From positions 152,940,919-153,004,918 of the forward strand of contig NC_073306.1 in NCBI RefSeq assembly GCF_027595985.1: DNA of 64,000 bases, written 5' to 3'. Shown here in pieces: positions 1-11,299 of the stretch. Made by a program: the position numbers and the translations under genes. Each line of letters opens with the position of its first letter. The first letter of the stretch is position 1. The notes under the pieces are model-generated. The model was not told the origin of the DNA. It saw only the letters and a program-made list of their open reading frames with translations, and did not search any database. The stretch comes from Sorex araneus (lineage: Eukaryota; Chordata; Mammalia; Eulipotyphla; Soricidae).

Positions 1-780
1 ATTTACTTATATATTTTTATGTTTATTTGTATAATTTTTATATAGTTATATATTTCTGAGCACAAAAGAGTGACTCAGAAGCTTTGCTGAGATCATTGAA
101 ATTCTTAGAGCATTCTCCCTCAAAATGACAAGCTTCTTTGGGGGCAAAAAAAAAAATGTTTACTAAATGCTGAACCTGGTGGTAAACTGTGCCCAGCCCC
201 TTTCTTTTATCTTCCTTCTGATTGTCACCCAAACTTACAGCCATTTGCCCTTTCAGAATCTTGAAAACTCTGGTTTATATCTTTGTATAGTATGATAAAG
301 GCTGATGACAACTGAGAACCCCTTGGTGTAGCCCTAAAAATTTAAGAACATATATAATTTAGTATATCACAAGGCAGAGATTGTAATAACCGTAATCAAA
401 GCAATACATGTTACAAAATTGTACAGGACCGTGAAAGTTTCCTTTGGAAAATCAGATGCTGTGTCCACATTTCACCACTAGGAGGAGCAGCTCCACTATC
501 AATGAACCCCGTGTTTGCGTGTGGGCCACGTGGCAGCTGGACTTGGGCTCTTGCAGCAAACGCCAAATTCTGACTTAAGCTCCGACCGAGAAGGAAAACT
601 TTTTTTTTTCTTTCTTCTACCGTTGCTGGCACCGTTCCTCAGGGAGCTCGGCAGAATGTTGAAGGGAAGAAGCTACTAGAACTTGGGAGTCACACTTTGC
701 ATCCCACAAGCAGCTGCAAATGTTTTTACTCTGACCTTTGAGGGGGTGTGGGGGCAGAGCAGAGGGTGTTTAAAAAATAG
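1..780. other. Intergenic, no gene seen
   Basis: AT-rich intergenic sequence with no splice-flanked conserved coding segment and no repeat I can name with confidence. Open frames here are short and compositionally random. Confidence 0.5.
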
Positions 781-812
781 TTAACTCATAAGGTAACTCA
801 TAACTCATAACT

Positions 813-1092
813 ATCAGATGGGCCGGACATGTAATGCGATTCAGAGCCGACCGCTGGACTAGAGCTGTTACTGACTGGATTCCATGGGACGTCAAAAGAC
901 CGCGTGGCCGCCCACCAACGAGATGGTCAGACTTCTTCGTCAAAACCCTGAATGAACGGTTTGAGGCTCTTCCTGTTCCGGGAGCGAGCAGATATCATTG
1001 GGCTACACTAGCACGCAATAGGGACAAATGGAAACATTTCTGAGGCCCGCTCGAGCAAATTGAAGATCAATGGGAAGACAAGTGATACAAGT
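813..1092 (+). mobile_element. RTE-clade LINE, 5'-truncated 3' end
   Basis: The sequence encodes the C-terminal end of an RTE-type ORF2, with GHVMRFRADRWTRAV followed by RGRPPTRWSDFF and ATLARNRDKWK, which I know as the conserved tail of RTE elements. It ends in a 3' tail containing GCCCGCTCGAGCAAAT and short GATACAAGT-like units. A 12-bp direct repeat GGTAACTCATAA lies on both sides (792-803 and 1093-1104), so this looks like a separate retroposition of only the last ~280 bp. Confidence 0.85.
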
Positions 1093-1190
1093 GGTAACTC
1101 ATAAGTCATCAAATATGAAATAGAACATAGGTGGGGTTTCCCAGACCGGATGAGTGCTTTTATCCAACAAAGTTCAATTTTTCCTTTTTT

Positions 1191-1322
1191 AAAAAAAAAC
1201 TTTTTCATTGAAACACTGTGAGATAGACCCTTACAAAGCTGTTCACGATTTAATTTTGGCATTCCAACACCCTTCCCTCCACCAGTGTACATTTCCCCAG
1301 AACTAGTGTCCCCAAGGCTCAT
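1191..1322 (-). mobile_element. L1 3' UTR fragment, antisense
   Basis: On the - strand the copy ends in an A run at 1191-1199. Its + strand text (TGAGATAGACCCTTACAAAGCTGTTCA, then a 'CACCAGTGTACATTTCCC' block) recurs at 1330, 22860, 34790 and 54905, which identifies a shared L1 3' end family. No coding capacity remains. Confidence 0.7.
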
Positions 1323-1413
1323 TCTTTAAAAAAAAAAAATTATTGAATAACTGAGATACAGAGTTACAAAACTGTTCGTGGTCCAGTTTTAGTCACACAA
1401 TGTTCCAACACCC

Positions 1414-1603
1414 GGGGCCGGAGCGATAGCACAGCGGGTAGGGCGTTTGCCTTGCACGCGGCCGACCCGGGTTCGATCCCCGGCATCCCATATGGTCCCC
1501 CAAGCACCGCCAGGAGTAATTCCTGAGTGCAAAGCCAGGAGTAACCCCTGAGCATTGCTGGGTGTGACCAAAAAAGCAAAAAAAAAAAAAAAATAAAATT
1601 TAA
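1414..1603 (+). mobile_element. SOR-type SINE, full length
   Basis: Full-length shrew tRNA-derived SINE with GGGGCCGGAGCGATAGCACA head, GGTTCGATCC B box, conserved right half and A tail. It is flanked by the 15-bp target duplication AATGTTCCAACACCC (1399-1413 and 1604-1618) inside the L1 3' end. Confidence 0.95.
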
Positions 1604-1712
1604 AATGTTCCAACACCCATTCCTCCACCACGGTACATTTCCCACTGCCAATGTGGCCAGTTTCCTTCCCATCACACCCAACCTCCCTGCCTGTCTCTAT
1701 GGCAGGCACTTT

Positions 1713-1713
<1 letters not shown>

Positions 1714-1782
<69 letters not shown>
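1714..1782. repeat. (CT)n microsatellite
   Basis: About 34 CT units at the natural CT-rich end of the L1 3' UTR. The serine/leucine- and arginine/glutamate-rich open frames across it are products of the repeat. Confidence 0.98.
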
Positions 1783-1784
<2 letters not shown>

Positions 1785-1924
1785 TTTAGGCATTATAATT
1801 GACAATGCAGATACAGAGAGGTCATCATGTTTGTTTCTTTACCTATTTTCAGCACGTAGTTTTTATCCAGAGTGATCATTCCCAATTATCGTTATCCAAG
1901 TTCATTCCTTAGAAGTTCTCAATT

Positions 1925-2065
1925 ACACGGCCTGGAGAGTTAGGACAGGGTAGCAGGCCTCGCTCCAGTTCCATCTTAGCACCCTAGAGGGGCCCCCGAA
2001 CCTCGCAGCACTGACCCCCAAGTGCAGAGCCAGGAGTGAGCCTGACCCACTGCTGAGTCCCCCAA
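1925..2065 (+). mobile_element. Degraded SINE
   Basis: Recognisable 'CTCCAGTTCCATCTTAGCACC' middle and 'AAGTGCAGAGCCAGGAGTGAG' right half of an older SOR-related SINE. A sibling with the same unusual middle lies at 3372-3465. Confidence 0.7.
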
Positions 2066-2500
2066 ACCATGAATAAATCAATAAATGTTTTGCTAGTGAG
2101 ACTGTGGGCGGCAATCCCCAGAGGCCTCACCTGCTCCAACAAGCCATTTGTTAAAGCCGCTGGTGTTTCACCGAGAAAGGCGTCAGCCGTGCTCAGAGGT
2201 CAGCCCGACTCTGGCATGATGTCGAGATGAACAAGTGGGAGTCCTCCCTCGCCAAAGACCTCCCAGACCCAACCAGAGAGGAACAATTCCCCCGATTTCC
2301 CAGGCCTGCCCCTCGCTTGACAAGGGGAGATTGTTCTCCACCGAGATGAGAGTGAGAGCAGAACATTCCAGCTTTTCTCTTAGTTCCTGGAGGCAGAAGA
2401 ACGCAGAGATACTCTCAGAGAGATAAGTGGGCACGTGCGCAGAGGGCGGGCTAGGGGAGGAGGGTCTTTGCAGTAAGCACAAACGGATTCCCTGCAGAGC

Positions 2501-2515
2501 GGGGGGGGGGGGGGG
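2501..2515. repeat. G15 homopolymer
   Basis: Fifteen consecutive G residues immediately before a SINE. The length is likely to be polymorphic or assembly-sensitive. Confidence 0.95.
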
Positions 2516-2520
2516 AAGCT

Positions 2521-2665
2521 CCTCAGAATGCAGGCGGCAGTACCATGGGCAGGGCGCTTGCCTTGCATGACGCAGACCCCGGTGGGATTCCTGGCACCAC
2601 AGAGGGCCCCTGGAGCTCTGCCAGGAGTGATCCCTGAGTGCAGAGCCAGGAATAACCCCCCAAAA
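2521..2665 (+). mobile_element. SOR-type SINE, old copy
   Basis: Head 'GGCAGGGCGCTTGCCTTGCA', diverged B box, and the 'CCAGGAGTGATCCCTGAGTG' right half. A-rich end at about 2660. Confidence 0.8.
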
Positions 2666-3371
2666 CAGAACAAAACAGACAGGAGGTGTCTGGCAGCATT
2701 TCGGTGATCTGAGAGCCGAGACAGACCCTGGAAAAGAGCAGCAAGAAGGCCATCGAGACACCAGGAGGCTCCAGGGATGTTCCGAGATCTTGGCGACCGT
2801 CTGCAGTGGACAAACCAGAATTTCAGCTCTCCGGGAGAGAGCCGGGTCCAGCAGGGTTGAAGAGTCACGGCTGAGTGATCCAGAAGGGAGAGATCTGAGT
2901 GACCGTCATGCGGCCAGTCAGGCGCCCAGGTCAGGAGCCGGGCCGAGAGTCCCTCCAAGGCTGCGCTCAAGTGTGTGTACCCCCCCCCCCCACAACCGCC
3001 CATTGTCTCTGCCAACGTCCAGCCCAGAGACCCAGACGCATGGAAGTTCCCTCTTGGGGTACAAAATGCGCCAGAGCTCCCTGAACAAGCCGGCCAGGCT
3101 GCCACGCCATCTGGGACCAGCGAGTATTGTCACCAAGGTCACCACGATGTGGAATCCCAGGCCCCTCCTGAGACTCACTGGACAGGAAGCTGCGCCCCCA
3201 GGCCAGACCCCCCAGCCGAGGCTGGTGCCCCGGAGCCCAGCCGGCCACGGGGAGGGCGGGAACCAGGAGCCAGCAAGGCAGGCTTGTGAAGGTGGCCCGA
3301 GGATTCAGATCCGGCTGAATCTGGCTGAGAATCAGAAAGGTAAAGTTCATGCTTTAGAAGTTATCAAATGA

Positions 3372-3465
3372 CAGGGCTGGGGAGATGGACAGGGCCACAC
3401 GAGACTCACTCCAGTTCCATCTCAGTGCCCCAGGGGGTCCCCCGAGCCCTGCCAGGACTGAGAAC
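3372..3465 (+). mobile_element. SINE fragment
   Basis: Partial SOR-related SINE ('GGGCTGGGGAGATGGACAGG', 'CCCCGAGCCCTGCCAGGACTGA') that runs into the TTTC microsatellite. Confidence 0.65.
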
Positions 3466-3466
3466 T

Positions 3467-3575
<109 letters not shown>

Positions 3576-3715
3576 TTTTTAGCTAGCATATATTTTGGTT
3601 GTTTATTTTACATACATCTGAGGCTGATCAAGTAAACTGCTTAAGACAGTACTCATTCAAATTTAGGTTTCTCTTCTATTATTTTAATCAAAATGGAGAC
3701 AATGTTTTTGGTTTT

Positions 3716-3955
3716 TTTTGAAAAATCTTTTTTATTTTTTTAAATTTATTTATTTTTAATTAGTGAGTCATAGTGAAGGTACAGTTACAGATTCACATAT
3801 TTTTGTGCTTGTTTTTCCCTCATGCAATGTTTAAGAGCCCATCCTTGCACGAGTGTCCATTGAGAACTTATTTCTGAAGGGGGGGCAAGGGAAGAGACAC
3901 CCCATGTTCTCCCTTCCTCCAGTGCCCCAATCTCCTGCCAAGATCTCATGGACCC
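3716..3955 (-). mobile_element. L1 3' end, antisense
   Basis: Shares 'AATTAGTGAGTCATAGTGAAGG' / 'TACAGTTACAGATTCACATATTTT' with the copy at 6285-6640, so both belong to one L1 3' subfamily different from that at 1191. Non-coding. Confidence 0.6.
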
Positions 3956-4312
3956 GTTGACCTGCCTGCCCCATGGGTCACCCCAGGTGGGAGTTAAAGA
4001 GTCTCAGAGTCTCAGCCCACAGGGTGAGCGGACTCGGAGCTACGTCTGTATTCACGGGGAAGGTGGGACAAGCCGAGTCAGTGACCTCTTTCCCCGGGCG
4101 AAGCTAAGTGCTTCCTCAGCGCGGGCAAGATTGTGGCTCTGGGCTGCTCAGCCTCTCTCCACCGGCCTGGTTCTGTCCTCACAACCTGTACTCTCCACCA
4201 GGTGCTGGATGTGGCGTTTCTGACCCTGGACTCAGATTCTGTGGGACTCAGAAATAAGCATCTCAAACTTAGCCTCACCCAGAAAACGTTTTAGAAACTC
4301 CAACTAGAGCCA

Positions 4313-4450
4313 AGGAGTTAGTGCAAGGGTTAAGCCACGGCTTTGCTGAGCTGAGGCCTGGGTTCAAGCCCCGTACCACCTGGTGCCCTCAGCAGCAAGC
4401 AGGAAGCAGTTCCCTGAGCACCACTGGATGTGGTCCAGAACCATCAACAC
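4313..4450 (+). mobile_element. SINE, diverged
   Basis: Head 'GTTAGTGCAAGGGTTAAGCC', 'GGGTTCAAGCCCCG' B box and 'CCCTGAGCACCACTGGATGTGG' tail. Its 3' part begins a longer unit repeated at about 5200 (see the duplication entry). Confidence 0.7.
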
Positions 4451-4600
4451 AGCCACAAAATTCCACACTTCCAGTTGTGACTCCCGGGGTGCTGATTCAG
4501 AGAGGGTGGGGGAGACCAGAGTCCGCACTGGGTGTGGGTACCCCGTGAATCTCTCACCGTCACCCCTCTCTGAGAAACCTGGGCGCCAGCTGGTTAGTGA
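4399..4600 (+). repeat. Direct repeat copy A (~200 bp)
   Basis: Similar along its length to 5200-5400: both run from a SINE tail ('CACCACTGGATGTGG') through 'GGTGCTGATTCAGAGAGGGT' and 'CCCCGTGAATCTCTCACCG' to 'ACACCCCTCT'-type sequence. It is either a local duplication or two copies of a composite repeat. Confidence 0.75.
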
Positions 4601-4920
4601 ACTTTTTGTTCGTGAATGCAGACCGCATCCCACGGAATGACGTTCATTAGAACACTCAGGTCTGCGCTGGGTTTACAAGCGCTTCTGTCGCACCAGTGAT
4701 GCCCATGAAACCCAGCCGAGCTTGCAGAACTGGGAGGAAATTGCCTGGTGAACCACAGCCAAGGAAGACACATCTCGGGCGTGGGTATGTGAGTGGGTGA
4801 GGCTGAGACTTGAACTTGAGCTTCTCACAGGACCACCCACCTGGAAATGACGACGGTGAGAAGTGCATTTTAACTGTAAGAGAAACACAAGCTCCTAAGG
4901 TTAAGTCTAAAAAAGATGGG

Positions 4921-5102
4921 GGGCGGGGGGCAGAGCAATAGTACAGGGCTCAGGGCATTTGCTTTGCACACGGCTGACCCGGGTTCAATCCCCGGCATCC
5001 CATGTGATCCCCCGAGCACTGCCAGGAGTAATTCCTGAGTGCAGAGCCAGGAGTAACCCCTGAGCATCATCGATGTAACCCAAAAAGCCAAAAAAAAAAA
5101 AA
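4921..5102 (+). mobile_element. SOR-type SINE
   Basis: Near full-length copy with 'GGTTCAATCCCCGGCATCCC', 'CCAGGAGTAATTCCTGAGTG' and an A tail at 5090-5102. Confidence 0.92.
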
Positions 5103-5199
5103 GATTGGGGAGTTTGTCTTCTCCAGGGATTGCGTGCAGCTGTAGGAAAACTTTCCCCACCGGTCCCATGAACACAAAATCATTTCTCTCACAGAGACA

Positions 5200-5400
5200 T
5201 GCAGGAAGTATTTCCCTGACACCACTGGATGTGGCCCCAAATCAACAACGTCAACAACAAAATGTCCACACTTTCAGCTGAGACTCCTGGGGTGCTGATT
5301 CAGAGAGGGTAGGGGGAGACCAGAGACCGCACTGTGTGTGTACCCCGTGAATCTCTCACCGACACCCCTCTTTGTGAGACCTAGGCCGGCTGGATAATGA
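5200..5400 (+). repeat. Direct repeat copy B (~200 bp)
   Basis: Second copy of the unit at 4399-4600, same orientation, start-to-start distance about 800 bp. It carries several substitutions and small indels. Confidence 0.75.
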
Positions 5401-5404
5401 ACAG

Positions 5405-5990
5405 CTGTGTCCAGTGCAGTGCTATGCACAATAGTTAAGTGCTGGGAGCAACACAAATAGCAATGGCAGGGGGTGGATGAAGAAATTGTGTACGTACACA
5501 ATGGTATGCACAATGTCATCCATATGGTATGCTACTCAGCTACAAGAAAAGATGAAGTCTTGCCTTGTGCTGCTTGCCTTGGACACGAATGGAGCTAGAC
5601 AATGCTGTGTTGGGCGGAGTGATTGCGCCAGAGGGAGAAGGAAAGTTCTGGATGGTCTACCTCATCTGTGGTCTGGAAAGAAGCGGTGCAAGGCAACATT
5701 GAATGACAGCAAAGCCTTGGCTTGGTTTCTAGAACTGAGGTTGCCAAGTGAGATGGAAGGAGACTTGCGGCATGAAGAAAGAGGTGGGACGGAGGTACCA
5801 CACGGTCGTGGGGCGGGGGGCTGGGCACTGTGGTGATGGAGGTGCAGTGACTCAGCGCCCTGAAATACCACTACCTCAGCCATGCGACTGCAACTACATT
5901 ACAAAAGTCACAGAAAGGAAAGGAAAAGGGTCCCAATGCAGTGTTGGTAACGGAAGCGCGTCATGCAGCCATAGATGCTGGTTTTATTTA
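5405..5990 (+). mobile_element. L1 ORF2/3' UTR relic
   Basis: 'GGTATGCTACTCAGCTACAAGAAAAGATGAAGTC' type sequence is the terminal L1 ORF2 motif, also seen at 50590-50634. The following ~350 bp look like a decayed L1 3' UTR. No intact frame. Confidence 0.6.
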
Positions 5991-6284
5991 ATAAAATAAA
6001 GGAATGTATTCTAAAGGGGGATTAAAAGCATCAAAGCTAGTGGGGGAAGGAGACTTCAGCCAGGACACCGCAGGAGTTGGTGACTGAGCGGAACTCCTCT
6101 CCGCGACGAAGGAAGACGTGTCCTACCTAGCTGCCTTGCACGAGCACACACTTACACACTTAGACACACAGGTGTCCAGGGCTGTTGGTCACCAGGAAAT
6201 GTGCTGACTCGCATGTCAGGGACAGTAAGGATCCACTCTGAGGACAAGCACACAAGTACCCACTTCTTTTTTTTTCCTGATACC

Positions 6285-6640
6285 TTTTTTATTTTTATTT
6301 ATTTATTTACTTATTTTTCACTTTATTTCTTTTTTAATTAGTAAATTACCGTGAGGGTACAGTTACAGATTTACACATTTTCATGCTTGTATTTCCCTCA
6401 TACGTTTGAGAATCCATCCCTCCAACAGTGCCCATTCTCCACCACCAATGAACCCAGTGTCCCTCCCAACCCCCAATCCCGTCCCCCCCACCCCACCCTG
6501 CCTCTGTGGCAGGTTATTTCCTCCTGTTCTCTCTCTCTCCTTTTGGGTGTTGTGATTTGCAAAAGGGGTATTGAGCAGCCTCATGTTCAATTCCTAGACT
6601 ACTTTCAGCACACATCTCCCCTCCCGAACAGGTTCTCCAG
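6285..6640 (-). mobile_element. L1 3' end, antisense
   Basis: A/T-rich end on the left, then 'CCGTGAGGGTACAGTTACAGA', 'CCAACAGTGCCCATTCTCCACC' and 'CCTGCCTCTGTGGCAGG' blocks of the L1 3' family, closing with a short CT tract and ORF2-proximal sequence. Confidence 0.7.
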
Positions 6641-7214
6641 CCACATTTTACTTGGTGTTCCCTTCTCTATCTGAGCTGCCTTTCCCCCAGCATGTGAGGC
6701 CAGCTTCCAAGCCATGGAGCCAACCTCATGACAAGTACCCACTTCTTGACAGCAAGCTTTCACCTTTGTTTGAGAATGCAAAGCACACAGGATAACCACC
6801 CCTTGGTTCATCTGCTTTGACTGACTTGATGGGCTCCCTGGGAGGGGGATGACTGTTGTTGCCATTCTACGAGGAGGAACGGAGGCAGAGAAGCAATCCT
6901 GAGCCCGGCGTGACCTGCCAGGGAGTTGCAGGAAGTCTGGCTCTCCGTCTCTGTCACTGGTGTGGTGTCTCGCCACTCCTGATGGCAGGGATCTCTGCTC
7001 GCCCCATGCCAGCCTCTTGGCTTTCCTGATGTCATTTTCGTGAAAGGGAGTCCTGCAGCCCAGATCTCTTCATTTCAATGTAATTGAGTCCATTCATCTT
7101 TCTGGTTTTAGTTGTTTTTTTCTTTTCTTTTAGCCAATCATTGACTCCCTCCTACTACTCTCTCTCTCTGCTCAGTTTCTCCTACCCATTCATCCATTGG
7201 GAGACATTTTTGTT

Positions 7215-7370
7215 TGCTTTTGATCACATGCAGCTGTGCACAAGGCTGACTCCTGGCTCTGTGCCTAGGGATCACTCCTGGTGGACTCCAAGGATCACTT
7301 CCTGGTACCATATAGGGTACCAGGAAGCTAACTTGAATCAGGTGCAGCCTCCTACCCACCGTATCCAACT
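7215..7370 (-). mobile_element. SINE, antisense, diverged
   Basis: 'GACTCCTGGCTCTGTGCC', 'GGGATCACTCCTGG' and 'ACCATATAGGGTACCAGG' are the reverse complement of the SINE right half and middle. Confidence 0.65.
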
Positions 7371-7526
7371 GACTCTAACCCCTGAGTTAGCGTCCCTATC
7401 TGAACAGTTATAAGAGTGACACTGCAGAGCCCTGGACATCGAAGAGTCTTTTAATGAATTTAAGTCCCTTGATCTCAACAAACGAAGTAGGTGAGTTGCT
7501 TTTCACACAGAAAAAATTGAATTTTG

Positions 7527-7698
7527 GGGCCGCATCAATAGTACAGCAGGTAGGGCGTTTGCCTTGCACTTGGCCGACCCGGGTTTCATCCCAGGCATCC
7601 CATATGGCCCCCCAAGTACCGCCAGGAATAATTCTTGAGTTAAGAGCCAAGAGTAAGCCCTGAGCATCGCCAGGTGTGACCCAAAAAACTAAAAATTA
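7527..7698 (+). mobile_element. SOR-type SINE
   Basis: Head 'GGGGCCGCATCAATAGTACAGC', 'GACCCGGGTTTCATCCC', tail 'CCAGGTGTGACCCAAAAAAC'. A second SINE follows within 20 bp. Confidence 0.9.
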
Positions 7699-7714
7699 AA
7701 AATTGAATTTTAAG

Positions 7715-7878
7715 GGACTGGAGCAATAGTACAGAGGGTAAGGCACCTGCTTTGCTTCCAAGTGACCTGGCTTCAGCCCAGGGGTCCAGCACCCCCGAGA
7801 GCCCCCACCCTTGCCAGGAGTGATCCCTGAGCAGGGACCAGAAGTAACCTCTGAACACTGCTGGGCTTGGCCCCCAAA
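7715..7878 (+). mobile_element. SOR-type SINE, older
   Basis: Head 'GGGACTGGAGCAATAGTACAG' and 'GCCAGGAGTGATCCCTGAGC' right half with an A-rich end. Tandem to the preceding SINE. Confidence 0.85.
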
Positions 7879-8059
7879 CAAAATAAAATAAATTCTGACC
7901 CCAACATCATATCAAACACAAAAAAATCTTTTAAGTAAATGGAAAAAATAAAACTTATAGGAAATAACATGGTGACTATTCCAATGAACTTGGAGTAGGC
8001 CAAGGATTTAGAACAAGGATTCTAAAAAATGGTATCAGAACACTACTGAGAATAGGAAA

Positions 8060-8400
8060 GTCTCATCCTTACAGTGTGGCATTAACAGACAATGGTAGAA
8101 TAAATAAGTAAAATCCGCCTCTGCTCAATGATCACAAGTGCTATGAAGAAACATAAAGTAGGAATGAGAGATGGTGCTTGGGTGCAAGCAAACGTGATTT
8201 AAATAGCTTGTGAGGTATTATAGAGAGGTAATACTCGAGTGGGAGGAAGCCAGGAGTGCATTTGTGAGAAATCAAGGAGCCTCATCTGAAAGGACCATAG
8301 AGAAAATGCAAAGGCCCTGGGGCAGGATCCTCTGAGGTTTTTCAAGAAAACAGCAAGGGGGGAGCATGCCAGGATCCCAGAGAGAGTGGTTGGAGGTAAC
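8060..8400 (-). mobile_element. Probable L2 relic
   Basis: 'AATGCAAAGGCCCTGGGGCAGGA' and 'AACAGCAAGGGG' match, in reverse, phrases I know from mammalian L2 3' regions. Old and diverged; the ends are estimates. Confidence 0.5.
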
Positions 8401-9500
8401 TGGCCCCTTCCCATCGCCAAGTCAGGGCTAACCTCCACTTTGCAGAACCCTCTGGACTTTTGTCGGCCTGACTTTTGCTGATTGAACTCTCCGTAGCACT
8501 TGAATCTGCTGACCACTCTGTTCTCTGTGTGTCTTTATTATCTAAGTCTTGGGCAGCTCCTCAGTTTCTCCTCCTCTACCTGCTGCATAAGCATTGGACG
8601 TCCTCAAGATCATACACGTGACCGGCGTATCAGTCAGCACAAGTGTTCTTAGAAACCCTTCACCCCGGCTCTATGCTGGTGCTGGCAACACCAGTATCAC
8701 TAGGCAGGGTGACTCGCCCAGTCCGCTGTCTGTGCAGATTTCCCCTGGACTTCTCAAAGCCCTTGAACTCAGCACACAGAGCATGGAACTGTCTTCCCTG
8801 CCAACCCTTCCCTTAACCCTCTCCAGGCCTGTCTCCCCTCCTGTGCTCTCCATCTCAGTTAAAATCAGGACATCTATCCGGTTGCTGAGCACTAAGATCT
8901 AGAGCAGTGTTTCTCTACCTTTTCCCAGTCGTGACCGCTTCCAACCTTCCGACCTCTTATATTTCCTGTGCCCCCAGCCTACCTTGGCCCCCGAGTCTCT
9001 TCCATGGACCCTTAATTTACATTCTTCATTGTGCCCCACCCCCATCCATCTTCCTGCAACAATCTCACTCATTGAAAGGGTAAGTCCTCTTAGTGGCGTC
9101 TCAGCCTCTGCTCCCTTGGGTTTGGGGTCAGTTATGGTGAGTCAAGTTCAGAGATGTACAGTAGCTGCCCATGTTCTCAGAGCCAGGAATTTGAATCTTG
9201 ACCTGCTGTACTTGCAACTTTTATATCTGACAGAAGGTCTTGGGGGATGGGGAACTCGAGGCAAAGAAATCCTTCGTAAGTTGTGGTGACATTAATACAG
9301 CACATAGAACTTTGCACTTGGTATGAGTAACATGCAAATACTTATTGAGATACCGTGATCCACTCATATTTTTTTTCCTTCCTGTGTAATTTGATCTCAT
9401 GGTTGCTCTGTCAGGAGTAAAGAGGGTGATTCTCAAAATAACCCTATCACAAGCTAGTTATTTTATGACTCCTTAGAATCTAGAATGGGATCTTGCTGTG
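8400..9500. other. Intergenic, nothing recognised
   Basis: Mostly unique-looking sequence. No frame is supported by splice signals or a recognised family. Confidence 0.4.
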
Positions 9501-9600
9501 TTTATTCATTTAGTCAGCACCTATTATTTATTGGCTGTCCACTTAGTGTCGGGGGCAATTCTAGCTGTTAGGGGATACACAGGTAAGAGTGTTCTGAGTT
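9500..9600 (+). mobile_element. L2/MIR-like relic
   Basis: 'TTATTCATTTAGTCAGCACCTATTATTTATTGGC' followed by 'AATTCTAGCTGTTAGGGGATACA' matches the L2 3' end phrase about 'cacctactatgtgccagg...ggggatacag'. Confidence 0.55.
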
Positions 9601-9765
9601 ACATGAGCCCCCAGAAACTTCCAGTTTGTTCACCCAAACATTCAATAAATCTTTTTGAGGCTTTGTAATATGGTTGGTAAGGTCGGCTCTGAAAGACAGA
9701 ATAATTAAGAGACACAATCTGCCTTCACCCCCACCTCATGCAGTGAGGGAGAAAGACTTTTCTCA

Positions 9766-9946
9766 GGGGTTGGAGCGATAGCACAGTAGGTAGGGTGTTT
9801 GCCTTGCTCACGGCCGACCCAAGTTCGATTCCCAGCATCCCATCTGGTCCCCTGAGCACCGCCAGGGGTAATTCCTGAGTGCAGAGCCAGGAATGACCCC
9901 TGAGCATTGCCGGGTGTGACCCAAAAAGCAAAAAAAAAAAAAAAAA
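9766..9946 (+). mobile_element. SOR-type SINE, young
   Basis: Full-length SINE with A tail, flanked by a target duplication GAAAGACTTTTCTCAG at 9751-9766 and 9947-9962. The final G of the first copy may belong to the SINE. Confidence 0.95.
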
Positions 9947-10442
9947 GAAAGACTTTTCTCAGCCTGATTTTGCCAATGATATCTGATGAGTGGGCTTGTG
10001 CTAGGGGAAGGACAGGATGCTTCCAGCATGGAGACGGCTGTGTTGCCCTAGGTCGGGAAAGTTCTCCCCTCTGACTTGGAGAACCATCCTCTTTCCTCCT
10101 GACAGACACGTGGATGCTGGACCAGTAGCGCGGGACTGTGTGGTGAGGAGAGAGGAGGTGGCGAAGGGCAGGAGTGTGTGGCCGATTGATCCAGGGACGT
10201 AAGGAAAGTTGAGTGCCTGCATTGCAGGTAGTGAGAGGAGATGGAGCTGAACAGCTAAGCAGGGGCCAGTGGTTGGAGACCTCGTGGGACATTGTGAAGA
10301 GCTGGTGGGGGTCGTTCCTACGAGGCGCTTGAAACAAAGCCAAGAAGGGGACACTTACTTTTCTCTTCAAGAGAGAAACAAGAAGGTGCAGTGATGGATG
10401 AAATGGGAAATTAGAGAAAGTGAAGGTTGAAAAATGACTCTA

Positions 10443-10608
10443 CGGCTGGAGCGATAGCACAGCGGGTAGGGGGATTGCCTTGCATGAGGCCAACCCAGGT
10501 TCAACTCCCTGCATCCCATATGGTCCCTGGAGCACCACCAGGAGTACTTCCTGAATGCAGAGTCAGCAGTAACCCCTGCGCATCACCGGATGTGGCTCAA
10601 AAAGAAAA
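10443..10608 (+). mobile_element. SOR-type SINE
   Basis: 'GGCTGGAGCGATAGCACAGC' head, 'CAGGTTCAACTCC' B box, 'CACCGGATGTGGCTCAAAAAG' end and an A/G-rich tail. Confidence 0.9.
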
Positions 10609-11299
10609 AGAAAAAAGGAAAGGAAAGGAAAATGGCTCTCTAGATCAGCGTTTCTCAACGGAGTGGGTATATTGCCCTCTGGGGACCCCCAGGATATGCC
10701 AAGGGGGATACATGGGTAAAAATAGCATAAATAAGGGGTCACTGCACCAACACTCCAGTTCATGGGTTGATGCAGGGGCCTGAACTGTTGGGGTTTGAGT
10801 CCTTTCTGGGGCTAACACGCCAAGTAGTAGAGGTCTTTCCTTCGTGAACTTATTTACTCACTTAACAAGTTTTATTGTGTGCCAACATCCAGGGCAGGCT
10901 TGGGAGGTCCCTGTCTGTGGGCACTGGAAACCCCTCAGGCCTTAGTCGGTGAGCAGGAACACAACCCCTGTAACTGCACAGCACAAGAGGTTCTTGTGGT
11001 TCAGGGAACGCCACCCCAAAAAGTGCTCCTTTGAAGTAAAGGTGCTTAAAAAGCAGCACGCACAAGGAAAGCCACTTTAGGCTTCCCTGAAAGCGGACAA
11101 TAAATATCATATTAAAGGAAAGATCCTTTTCACCAGAGGCTAAGGAAGAGCTGTAAATAAAGATCTGTGGAAGGAGAATGTGAGGTGGGCGGGGTGAGGA
11201 GAGGACGGGGCCTGCAGGGAGTGGACTGGAGAGTGGTAGGGGACAGGTCAGGAATCTAGGACACTTGGAGGCTTAGAGGCGAGTAACTATGGACATGAA

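Larger units (their letters stand above)
1328..1860 (-). mobile_element. L1 3' end, antisense, split by a SINE
   Basis: Same L1 3' family as the preceding fragment: A run at one end, then the 'GTTCCAACACCC' block, 'CCTGCCTGTCTCTATGGCAGGCAC' and a long CT tract. A SINE at 1414-1603 interrupts it and the interrupted sequence resumes after a 15-bp duplication, so the SINE is the younger insertion. Confidence 0.75.

Noticed and set aside
1389-1875. Arg/Glu- and Ser/Leu-repeat proteins
   Set aside because: Pure translation of the CT microsatellite and SINE.
2380-3105. Several long overlapping frames on both strands
   Set aside because: They include a SINE and GC-rich intergenic sequence, and all six frames are open for the same reason. 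No recognisable protein.
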